The position numbers and the translations under genes were made by a program. Below are positions 19,268 through 27,108 of a stretch of DNA of 64,000 nt, piece by piece. Origin of the DNA: Candidatus Heimdallarchaeota archaeon (lineage in GTDB: Archaea; Asgardarchaeota; Heimdallarchaeia; Heimdallarchaeales; Kariarchaeaceae); assembly GCA_026702845.1 (NCBI GenBank), contig JADCLS010000022.1:20247-84246 (forward strand). Direction: 5' to 3'. Below the pieces are notes generated by a model that ran no database searches, was not told the DNA's origin, and worked only from the letters and a program-made list of their open reading frames with translations. Each line of letters opens with the position of its first letter. The stretch's first letter is position 1.

Positions 19268-20395
19268 TTGCATAAACCAGCAATTATCATTGTTGCCTTC
19301 AACAGATCAGATTCTCTACTAAGATTATTATCATCCGTATCCAATGCTGTCTATCCAGAAGATGTGACCTTAATCATAAGCATCGATAAAGGTGATAACC
19401 AAGATGTGATCGAGGTTGCAAATAACTTTGAATGGAATAAAGGAGTAAAGGAAGTTATCTGCCATGAGGTGAATCTAGGAGTGAGAAAGCATATATTAAG
19501 CTGTGGGGACTTGACATCAAGATATGGTTCCGTAATAGTACTTGAAGATGATCTGGTTGTTTCACCCATGTTCTATCAATATGCAACACAAGCAGCAAAT
19601 TACTATGATAAGGAGGAGAGGATAGCGGGTATCTCTCTGTATTCCATACAGGTGAATATATGGCAGAAATTACCATTTACCCCTCTCATTGATGAATCAG
19701 ATGTATTCTTCTTACAAATGCCAGAATCATGGGGTCAACTATGGACATCTGATCAATGGAATACATTCAAGAAATGGTATGCTGATCACAATCTTAATCT
19801 CAATGAATTGCATGTTCCAAATAGTATTAAACGCTGGAAAGATACTGCATGGTCCAAATTATTCGTTGAATATATGGTTAGAAATGATCTGTACTTTGTG
19901 TATCCGAGAGAATCATTGAGTACAAATTATGGGGATGCAGGTGCACATTTCAAAAACCAAACTAATGTCTGGCAAGTGCAATTACAGACTAAAAAAAGTA
20001 CTTATGTTTTTAGTAAATTTGAAGAATCTGAATCAAAATATGATATTTATTTTGAGCTGATTCCTGATATCATTAAAAATAGAAACAAAATGCTTTCAGA
20101 GTACTCTTTCGATGTTGACCTCTATGGGGCAAAGTCAGCTGATGATCTGAAACATGAGTATATCCTCACATCACAAGAATGTAGTGAGAAAATTGCTGGT
20201 TTTGCCAGAATACTCCGGCCTATGATAGAAAATGTATTCCAGAATATTGAAGGTGAAGATATTGTTTTTTGTAAAAGTGAACATGTGAAAAAATCTGCAA
20301 CAATATATCCAATCTTGTTTTATTATTTCTATGGATATCAGAGAACGCTGAAACTACTGAATATGATAAAATTCAATTTTCTAAGGAAATTTTGA
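19268..20395 (+). CDS. GT-A glycosyltransferase (GT2/GT13-like)
   Basis: A 375-residue transferase with the N-terminal AIIIVAFNRSDSLLRLLSS and SIDKGDN, the NLGVRKHILSCGDL helix and VIVLEDDLVVSP near residue 97, which is the ExD-type metal motif seen in GnT-I-like (GT13) and related polysaccharide GT2 proteins. A later MPESWGQLWTSDQW segment and a Trp-rich acceptor region follow. It starts with TTG after a good GAGGT ribosome binding site. The C-terminus is hydrophobic and basic, suggesting membrane contact. It ends 141 nt before tagD on the same strand. The sugar and linkage are unknown. Confidence 0.78.
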   Translation: MHKPAIIIVAFNRSDSLLRLLSSVSNAVYPEDVTLIISIDKGDNQDVIEVANNFEWNKGVKEVICHEVNLGVRKHILSCGDLTSRYGSVIVLEDDLVVSPMFYQYATQAANYYDKEERIAGISLYSIQVNIWQKLPFTPLIDESDVFFLQMPESWGQLWTSDQWNTFKKWYADHNLNLNELHVPNSIKRWKDTAWSKLFVEYMVRNDLYFVYPRESLSTNYGDAGAHFKNQTNVWQVQLQTKKSTYVFSKFEESESKYDIYFELIPDIIKNRNKMLSEYSFDVDLYGAKSADDLKHEYILTSQECSEKIAGFARILRPMIENVFQNIEGEDIVFCKSEHVKKSATIYPILFYYFYGYQRTLKLLNMIKFNFLRKF

Positions 20396-20536
20396 TGATC
20401 TTACGTAGAGGACGATTTGGAAGCTCATAATCTCCAATTAGATTTTCTTTGATGATGAGCATTATCACGGAGATAGATCAAGTTGAAAGTTGCATTTGAC
20501 CGTAAAGTAAATATTGAATATTGGAATTTTTAGATT

Positions 20537-20950
20537 ATGGCTAATACAAAACCAGTACGAGTGATAACTTTTGGTACCTATGATCTCTTTCATGTGGGTC
20601 ATCTGAATATTTTGAAAAGAGCAAGAGAATTGGGTGATTACTTGATTGTAGGTGTCTCTACAGACAAGTTGAATTTCAGTAAGAAACAGAAGTATCCCGT
20701 ATACTCAGAGGATGATCGCAAAAGTATAGTGCTGGCAATCAAATATGTCGATGAAGTATTCGATGAGGAATCTCTTGAATTGAAGGGTGAATACATCAAG
20801 AAATATAATGCGGATATTCTGGTTATGGGTAATGACTGGGAAGGAAAATTTGACTGGTGCAAGGAGTATTGTGATGTCGTATACCTACCCAGAACTCCAG
20901 TTATCAGCACGACCAATATTAAGAATACGATAATAGAAGAGAACCTATAA
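20537..20950 (+). CDS. tagD: Glycerol-3-phosphate cytidylyltransferase (TagD/GCT)
   Basis: Makes CDP-glycerol from CTP and glycerol 3-phosphate. The 137-residue protein shows the cytidylyltransferase signatures: FGTYDLFHVGHLNIL with the HxGH motif, GVSTDKLNFSKKQK, DDRKSIVLAIKYVDEV, MGNDWEGKFDW and the C-terminal RTPVISTT (RTxGISTT in Bacillus TagD). The archaeal homologue RibL (FAD synthetase) lacks the DWEGKFD and RTxxISTT motifs, so TagD is the better call. With the TagF-like gene at 17.8-19.0 kb it completes the supply and transfer steps for a polyglycerol-phosphate polymer. An alternative is CDP-glycerol use in a lipid or a glycerol-phosphate side group. Confidence 0.92.
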   Translation: MANTKPVRVITFGTYDLFHVGHLNILKRARELGDYLIVGVSTDKLNFSKKQKYPVYSEDDRKSIVLAIKYVDEVFDEESLELKGEYIKKYNADILVMGNDWEGKFDWCKEYCDVVYLPRTPVISTTNIKNTIIEENL

Positions 20951-20993
20951 TTATCTAGAGATCTCATAATGAGATCATCAATGAGAAAAAGAG

Positions 20994-21065
20994 CAGGCCT
21001 GCCAGGACTCGAACCCAGGTCGACTGGACCAGAACCAGTAATGATTGCCGCTACACCACAGGCCT
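20994..21065 (-). tRNA. tRNA-Gln (anticodon CUG)
   Basis: Read on the minus strand, a seven-base acceptor stem AGGCCTG pairs perfectly with CAGGCCT; the anticodon arm is ACTGG-TTCTGGT-CCAGT, giving anticodon CUG; the T arm has TTCGAGT in its loop with two wobble pairs in the stem. The D arm (GTGT/TCAT) has one U-U mismatch, and the segment GTGGTGTAGCGGC matches archaeal tRNA-Gln. No CCA is encoded; the base after the acceptor stem (G) would be the discriminator. No intron is seen. It marks the right edge of the polysaccharide locus, a typical place for acquired DNA to end. Confidence 0.93.
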
Positions 21066-21239
21066 AGTGTAATATCTCTATTACAATTGCCTGTACATTG
21101 AACTAATTTATAAGATACTTGATTGTGACCTAAACAAATCAATGCTAGTTCATATTCTTTTTTTATTTCTCTTTGATAATGATTGTTTTTATACTGTTTT
21201 TAATCATGGTTGTAATCAGATGTAATAATATATCAATGA

Positions 21240-22955
21240 TTACCGTGTCTCTTCTTGTAGTTTTCTTCTGAGTATTTTTCCCACCATGGATTTGGGTAGC
21301 GTATTTTTGAATACAATCTGCTTAGGTACTTTATATGGTGCGAGGTATTGTTTGCAGAATGTTATCACCTCATCCTCTGTAGCTTGCTGTTCCTTCTTGA
21401 GCACCACCCATGCTGCAACAATTTCACCCTTCTCAGGATGGGTGATCCCTGCTACTGCAGCTTCCAAGATGGCTGGATGCTTGTAGAGTACCTCTTCCAC
21501 CTCTCTGGGTACAACATTATATCCTGAGACGATGATGATATCCTTCTTTCTATCCACAATATAGGTGTATCCCTGCTCATCCATTTTGGCAATATCTCCA
21601 GTACGTAACCAACCATCTTCCTTGAGTGCATTTTTGGTCTCATTGGGCATACCATAGTATCCTTGCATGACTTGTGGGCCCTTGATACATAGTTCACCCA
21701 CCTCACCTACTTCTAGTATCTTTGCATAATCCTCGGTATCTACAATTTTTATGAGGGTATCAGCAGTTGGAAGTCCAATACTACCCTCTACCATCTCCTC
21801 CACCGGTAAACCAATAGGATTGACATGGGTCACTGGTGATGTTTCTGATAGACCATAGCCCTCGACTAGGTAGGCACCAGTAACCTGATGGAATTTTCTT
21901 GCCACCTCAATGGGAAGTGGTGCTCCTCCTGAGATAACTGCAATGAGTGATGAGAAATCAGCCTTCTCTACCATGGGATGATTGGCAATGGCGGCCATCA
22001 TGGCTGGAACTCCTGGGAAGAAGGTAATCTTGTATTTTTGGATCCATTTGAGAATATCTCTGAAATCTGGTGGGGATGCAACATTCAGTATCAGTGGAAT
22101 ACCCAATTGAATGGATAATCCAAGGCAAGTAGTCATACCGAAGACATGAAACAGGGGTAGAACCGTCAGGATGGATCCCTTTTTTTCAGGTACCATATGA
22201 AGAACCTGCCTGGCCTGCTGTGCATTAACACTCAGATTGCGATGACTGAGCATCGCTCCCTTTGATACTCCAGTTGTACCACCTGTATACTGGAAGACAG
22301 CAATATCCTTGTAAATATCGATTTCCTCCTCCTTGAATTCATAATCATTGAAAATGAACTCATCGTAGAAGTAGCTATATTCCTCCTCAATAAATGGAGC
22401 ATCATAGGATCGGTTCTCAGGATCAAAGATACTTTTCTTTAGCATTCTCCCCAAGAAACGCTTGTATGAGGGGAGATATGTCTGCAATTGTCCATACACT
22501 GCAAATTCGAGTTTTGTGCTTCTAGATTCGATAATACTGTTTACTTTCTCCTGAAACATGGTGAGTGAGATAATGGCCCTGGCACCTGAGTTTTTTAGCT
22601 GTAATGTCAACTCATGCTCAGTATACAAAGGATTTGCCTGAACAATGATACAACCAATGGATAATACAGCAAAGAAGGTCACGATATAATGAGGGGTATT
22701 GGGAGTGAGAATGGCGATCCGATCTCCCTTCTCTAATCCAAGATGCTTGAAATGTGCTGCCATCCGTTCCACTTCCTGCATCACCTCAGCATAACTCATG
22801 CTCTTTCCTATGGGGAAGATAAGCATGGTGTCATTTGTTTCTTGTTCTACTCGGCGTTTTAAGAACTCATAGGGCCCAATATCCTCGTACTCCATGGTAA
22901 ATAACCTGCCTTCTGGCAATGATTCTATCCAAGGAGTGGGTATCTTCTCTATCAT
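21240..22955 (-). CDS. Long-chain fatty acid-CoA ligase-like AMP-forming synthetase
   Basis: A 571-residue ANL-superfamily enzyme that activates a carboxylic acid through an acyl-AMP and passes it to CoA. Motifs in order: the P-loop-like YTGGTTGVSKGA near residue 225, VEGYGLSETSPV, GWLRTGDIAKMDEQGY with the adenosine-binding Asp, DRKKDIIIVSGYNVVPREVEE hinge, and the catalytic Lys in LPKSMVGKILRRKL at the C-terminus. Length and motifs fit FadD-type ligases; the acyl substrate is unknown. Base composition is clearly less AT-rich than the polymer locus. It stands alone between the tRNA and the membrane glycosyltransferase, both on the same strand. Archaea lack fatty-acyl membrane lipids, so a catabolic or signalling role is more likely. 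Confidence 0.92.
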   Translation of the reverse strand: MIEKIPTPWIESLPEGRLFTMEYEDIGPYEFLKRRVEQETNDTMLIFPIGKSMSYAEVMQEVERMAAHFKHLGLEKGDRIAILTPNTPHYIVTFFAVLSIGCIIVQANPLYTEHELTLQLKNSGARAIISLTMFQEKVNSIIESRSTKLEFAVYGQLQTYLPSYKRFLGRMLKKSIFDPENRSYDAPFIEEEYSYFYDEFIFNDYEFKEEEIDIYKDIAVFQYTGGTTGVSKGAMLSHRNLSVNAQQARQVLHMVPEKKGSILTVLPLFHVFGMTTCLGLSIQLGIPLILNVASPPDFRDILKWIQKYKITFFPGVPAMMAAIANHPMVEKADFSSLIAVISGGAPLPIEVARKFHQVTGAYLVEGYGLSETSPVTHVNPIGLPVEEMVEGSIGLPTADTLIKIVDTEDYAKILEVGEVGELCIKGPQVMQGYYGMPNETKNALKEDGWLRTGDIAKMDEQGYTYIVDRKKDIIIVSGYNVVPREVEEVLYKHPAILEAAVAGITHPEKGEIVAAWVVLKKEQQATEDEVITFCKQYLAPYKVPKQIVFKNTLPKSMVGKILRRKLQEETR

Positions 22956-23036
22956 TTCATCCTGTAGAAGCGATTGCTAAAATATAAGTGTTTTATCCTC
23001 ATCCTCATTTAATAACTGAGAAATGCAGAGAATTAA

Positions 23037-24722
23037 TCAGTACCCGGCTTCTGCCCTCAGCACCTCGATGGCAGTGATATCCGCAACTTCATCAAGGTAT
23101 CCCTCCAGCTTCCAGTACCACAGTAGGCTGATGCACAGGGGAATTATTGCAGCCCATGCTGAGATTAATAGGGTGATTGCTCGTGAATCAGTGATTGGAA
23201 TACTGAGCCCAAAGTATAGAAAGCTCAGACCAATAAGGAAAATGATGGACGTATAGTATAGATACTGACGTTTGACCCGGGTGATATTATCTCCGGTATT
23301 CTTCTCCTTTGGTGTGCGGTTGAAACTTACCTTGATCCCAGTCAATCCCTTGAATATTGCACCAAGGAGTAGGGGTTGTGCGGTCAGAATCAGGAGATAG
23401 AAGGCAAAGATGATGCTTGCCTTGTATACCACAGGTTTTTTATGTATGAGTATTTTCTTATCATCAAGTAACACAGCCAATGTACCCGTGATGATAGATA
23501 ACGCTGAGATCAACAGAGTCAATGCACCAAAAAAGGGATTGGATAGCATGGAACTACGTATGATAGAAATATCTGATATGATTAGATAGATGAATACAAA
23601 TGCCACTCCCCAGCCAAATACTGCCAGAGTAGGAAAGAAACCAACTGCAAAATGATCTAGTTTTACATAAAGTGGTGACTTACCCCTGAGAATGGTGAGC
23701 CATCTGGCCCTGAAACTACGTGTTATCCCAGTCATCCATCTCCAAATCTGTCTAATCAGATGCAGTGGATCCCAGGGAACCAGTGCCCAAGCTCCCACCT
23801 CATCAATATACTCAATTCTATGTCCATTTGCCCTGTAGATGAAGCTATTATCCGTATCATCAGCTATGGTCAGAGGATCAAATCCTCCATAGGATTTGAG
23901 CAGAAGGGTATCAAACAAGGTGGCACCACCAGCAAAGATTGCTGAACCACTGGGCCTCCTGGCACGTTGGAATAGGCTGAAGAATTGTAGTTGCAGAAAA
24001 GCTGAGATAGTGGTCAGAAAGGTACGCATATTAACAAAATCAATACGTGTCTGTACTGCAATACTATTCTCTCTGAATGCCAACAAGCAGTTCTTTATGA
24101 TATTTCGCTCCACGATATGATCTGCGTCAATAAATAATGTATACTCACTGGTCACAGACCTAAGTGCATTATTGATACCACCTGCTTTGAATCCCTTTCT
24201 GTTATCCCTGGTCACATACCTGATATTAACCTCTTTACAATACTCCTCCAGCTCGGGATTTTCCTCAGAATCATCAACCACTACCCATTCCAGTTTGGAT
24301 TTGGGGTAATTGATATCCAATGCCGCCAAGATAGTTTGCTTGACAATATTGAGGGGTTCCTTGTACATAGGCATGAGAATTGATACAGTGGGTAGCTGAT
24401 CCTCATTATTGATGGTTTCCATGGTATACCGCTCATCAAGAGGATGTGTGATGGGTGCAAATCCCTTGGCAAAATGCACGAACAGAAGTATGGAATAGTA
24501 GCCAATGAGCATCTCAATGGTGAATACACTGGCATTGAGGATAGCAGATACACTAGATTCTCTGAAGATGGCACGATAGGAATCAACAACATACACAGTA
24601 TAACTGATAAGAAAAATAAAAGCAAGAAACATGAGAATAATGTATAATCGTGGTTTGATGTTACGTTGTGCATTAGGATCCTTCAATCCATAATCTGGAC
24701 GAATAAATGTACCATCTGTCAT
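23037..24722 (-). CDS. Membrane-bound processive GT2 glycosyltransferase (cellulose synthase/BcsA-like)
   Basis: A 561-residue protein with two N-terminal membrane segments (about residues 27-47 and 62-85), a GT2 domain (about 108-330) and four or five C-terminal membrane segments. The catalytic set is complete: VVVDDSEEN, LFIDADHIV (DxD), FAGGATLF, the ADDTD acidic motif at the place of TED, and QIWRW as the QxxRW motif of processive synthases. It would polymerise a sugar and thread the chain through the membrane. It lies 51 nt downstream of the DUF4350 gene on the same strand, so it may be the last gene of that envelope operon. The sugar is unknown and no PilZ domain is present. Confidence 0.9.
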   Translation of the reverse strand: MTDGTFIRPDYGLKDPNAQRNIKPRLYIILMFLAFIFLISYTVYVVDSYRAIFRESSVSAILNASVFTIEMLIGYYSILLFVHFAKGFAPITHPLDERYTMETINNEDQLPTVSILMPMYKEPLNIVKQTILAALDINYPKSKLEWVVVDDSEENPELEEYCKEVNIRYVTRDNRKGFKAGGINNALRSVTSEYTLFIDADHIVERNIIKNCLLAFRENSIAVQTRIDFVNMRTFLTTISAFLQLQFFSLFQRARRPSGSAIFAGGATLFDTLLLKSYGGFDPLTIADDTDNSFIYRANGHRIEYIDEVGAWALVPWDPLHLIRQIWRWMTGITRSFRARWLTILRGKSPLYVKLDHFAVGFFPTLAVFGWGVAFVFIYLIISDISIIRSSMLSNPFFGALTLLISALSIITGTLAVLLDDKKILIHKKPVVYKASIIFAFYLLILTAQPLLLGAIFKGLTGIKVSFNRTPKEKNTGDNITRVKRQYLYYTSIIFLIGLSFLYFGLSIPITDSRAITLLISAWAAIIPLCISLLWYWKLEGYLDEVADITAIEVLRAEAGY

Positions 24723-24773
24723 TGATTTGTGTATAAATGAGTATATCTTAAGTTTCTCTTTTGTTTTATGATT

Positions 24774-26552
24774 TTACCCGATTAAATCAAGGAGTTTCTT
24801 GATCAAGTTTAGATGTTTCTTTGCTGCCACGAGAGTGAGACGACGGTGTGAATTCTCAGCAATTCTGAATATAGTTTTCAGCTGATTGGTGAGTTCTCTT
24901 CTACCTGGTACGGCAGATTTGTAGTTATTAACAAAGAAATCAGCCATTTCCTTGGGATTCTTGGCAAAATTACCATCGAAATTGGGATGACTACGTACCT
25001 TTCGTACTAATGCAGTTGATAATATGGCAATGGGCTCTCCATAACCACCTGTTTCCTTGATCTCATTGAGTTTCTTCTCGAAATCAGATTGTCCTGATTC
25101 CCCTCTCTTCTTGGTAAGCAACATGGGTCGAAGTCTTCGATTTGATGGCATCAATTTCTTACCATAACCATAGGCCATGAAGGGCACAAATGGTGCATAC
25201 ATGGGAAACATACTCATCTCCGCTATGAGTTTGAGCAATGCGGTTGAGTACAATGCTGGAGAAGTGAAGGATTGGTAGGTATGTCCAAAATCGAAGATCA
25301 GTGGAATAGGATTACCAGGTGTAGATTCCTGATGAGAGGTGGCCATATACATCAATGCCTCTATCATATCCAGATTGGCATTATCTGCAGTTTGCTTTGT
25401 CCACCGATTGATAAATATCTCAGGATCTGCAAGGAAGATAATCTTCCCCATTCCTGGTACCAGGGGAATGGATAGTGCAACGGCAAATTTTGCATTACCC
25501 CATTCATATGCATCAGGTTCTGCAGTGCCTGCTACAGCTTGATCTAGATTGGTTTCTAACCAAGAGTGTTTGGACGAGTACAGCGGGAAGAATGGTAGAC
25601 TTAGCTCAAATGCGTCATCATCACCTAAATTCTCATTAATCATTGATGCAGATAGTTTTTGCAGTGGTTGATACACCGTTTTGTTGATCGTCTGATACTC
25701 ATTAGTCTCTGCGTTGTATACCTCCTGCTGGATATTCAATTTGATGGTGATAATAGTTCCATACTCCATCTGAATTCCACGTTCTGGATTTGGTATATAA
25801 TTGGTGAAGGTCATACCCTCGATTGCAGTATCATCAATATCCACGATCTTGGGGTTGGCTATATTATCAGTATTGGATGCAATATCCATCAAGACTGAGG
25901 TTTTATTGAACCCAAACCCACGAACAGTGCTCAGTAAAGACATAAGGAAATTTCCAGCAAGCTCCTCGCCTGCACCCTGTAGATCTCCTCCAATATCTTG
26001 ATCGGGATTGAGTGGGGTTTCTCCTCCTCCTTCCAGACCGCCACTGAGAAGATCATCAGTACATGGCATCTCCATACCTGCCTCTGCTGCATTCTCACAA
26101 ACTGTATCTAGATTACTGAAGAGATCAAAAATCGGCTCGAGTATCTGGTTACCAGTACCAAAATCATCAGCAATAATGAGAGATCCTCCACGGAGTAGAT
26201 ACAACAGCACGGAAAAGGTTTCTGTAAATGCAAAATCTGCAGATGGACCAACAATCACTAGTGCTCCTGATCCGTTGAACCGGTTGAGGATATTAAGGTT
26301 GGATATGGTGGTTGAGACATTGTAATCTCTTCCATTGTTGACATCCAACACAGGACTTGCCATCCGGTTCCTAACCACAGATAAGCCATCATATCCAGTG
26401 TTATACACAGAATACCTGCTATTCGTGGATGCGTTAGGAAATGCAGCTAGGATTATTGGTGCTACACTGAATATAAAGAGAATGACGATCGCAGCTGCCT
26501 GTAATTTGCGTACAAGCCCCGATGTCGTTCTCCTTCTACCTGATTGTGACAT
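24774..26552 (-). CDS. DUF4350 domain membrane protein
   Basis: A 592-residue protein with an N-terminal basic stretch and one membrane segment (about residues 17-37), then an extracellular DUF4350-type domain: YSVYNTGYDGLSVVR, SGALVIVGPSADFAFTETFSVLLYLLRGGSLIIADDFGTGN, and the late FLADPEIFIN. These resemble the GATase-like fold seen in DUF4350 proteins that accompany MoxR ATPases. An insertion of some 150 acidic, Gly-rich residues separates the halves. A second membrane segment (MFPMYAPFVPFMAYGYG) precedes a helical cytoplasmic tail of about 130 residues. It starts six bases after the small DUF4129 gene ends, so they are cotranscribed. The biochemical role of the family is not established. 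Confidence 0.72.
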   Translation of the reverse strand: MSQSGRRRTTSGLVRKLQAAAIVILFIFSVAPIILAAFPNASTNSRYSVYNTGYDGLSVVRNRMASPVLDVNNGRDYNVSTTISNLNILNRFNGSGALVIVGPSADFAFTETFSVLLYLLRGGSLIIADDFGTGNQILEPIFDLFSNLDTVCENAAEAGMEMPCTDDLLSGGLEGGGETPLNPDQDIGGDLQGAGEELAGNFLMSLLSTVRGFGFNKTSVLMDIASNTDNIANPKIVDIDDTAIEGMTFTNYIPNPERGIQMEYGTIITIKLNIQQEVYNAETNEYQTINKTVYQPLQKLSASMINENLGDDDAFELSLPFFPLYSSKHSWLETNLDQAVAGTAEPDAYEWGNAKFAVALSIPLVPGMGKIIFLADPEIFINRWTKQTADNANLDMIEALMYMATSHQESTPGNPIPLIFDFGHTYQSFTSPALYSTALLKLIAEMSMFPMYAPFVPFMAYGYGKKLMPSNRRLRPMLLTKKRGESGQSDFEKKLNEIKETGGYGEPIAILSTALVRKVRSHPNFDGNFAKNPKEMADFFVNNYKSAVPGRRELTNQLKTIFRIAENSHRRLTLVAAKKHLNLIKKLLDLIG

Positions 26553-26558
26553 TTAGTC

Positions 26559-27056
26559 TCACTTCGCTCTCTGTCTTGCTTTTCTGCGTTTAGCAGCACT
26601 AGATCCTGCGGTTCCCTTTCTTTTCTTGGGTTTACCACCGGATCGTTTCTTCGCTCCTCCCTTGGATTTCTTGGGTCGTTTGCCCCGAGCCCAATCACCT
26701 AGTTTTCTGTTGGCACTATCAAGGGATTCCTCCACAGTGCGGTAATCATCAAAGGTAACCTCATGCTCACTATATGTGGCAAGTTCAAAGTTGTTAATGA
26801 TTGGTTCAAGTTCCTCTGCGGTAATTGCTCCTGTCTCCACGAGTAATTTGGAGTATTCCCTAGCCGTAGTTGATACTTCACGTTTGATATCCAGGTATAT
26901 TGACCCGAATTGTTCCAAGGCAGTAAAACCTAAGCGAGATGCCTGGTTGTAGTTGGATGCCTGTGCCGCCTGCTTCACGTCTAGTAAGCTGCGATCGGCC
27001 ATTTTGCCTTTTTCTCTTCCTTCAAAGAATTTTTTGATGCCATCGAATAAGCCCAT
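26559..27056 (-). CDS. Small cytoplasmic protein with DUF4129-like helical domain and basic tail
   Basis: A 165-residue protein starting MGLFDGIKKFF; a GTG four codons upstream is possible. Residues about 25-110 form a helical domain with TAREYSKLLVETGAITAEELEPI and YSEHEVTFDD, closely resembling the C-terminal DUF4129 domain found at the end of the upstream 1349-residue protein and in TgpA-linked operons. Residues about 118-165 are almost entirely Lys, Arg, Gly and Ser, which suggests binding to nucleic acid or to acidic membrane lipid. It has no membrane segment. It lies between the large Ig-like protein (52 nt) and the DUF4350 protein (6 nt) and belongs to the same operon. Confidence 0.65.
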   Translation of the reverse strand: MGLFDGIKKFFEGREKGKMADRSLLDVKQAAQASNYNQASRLGFTALEQFGSIYLDIKREVSTTAREYSKLLVETGAITAEELEPIINNFELATYSEHEVTFDDYRTVEESLDSANRKLGDWARGKRPKKSKGGAKKRSGGKPKKRKGTAGSSAAKRRKARQRAK

Positions 27057-27108
27057 ATATATTTTCACTTCTCTCTTTTTCTTATAAATTTGGATGATAA
27101 ACCTTCAT

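Noticed and set aside
20537..20950. TagD-like gene as archaeal FAD synthetase RibL
   Set aside because: It has the DWEGKFD and RTxxISTT motifs of glycerol-3-phosphate cytidylyltransferase and lies beside a glycerophosphotransferase-family gene.
24444..26556. Several plus-strand reading frames of 60-105 residues opposite the DUF4350 and glycosyltransferase genes
   Set aside because: They are shadows of strongly supported minus-strand genes, with compositions expected from antisense frames.
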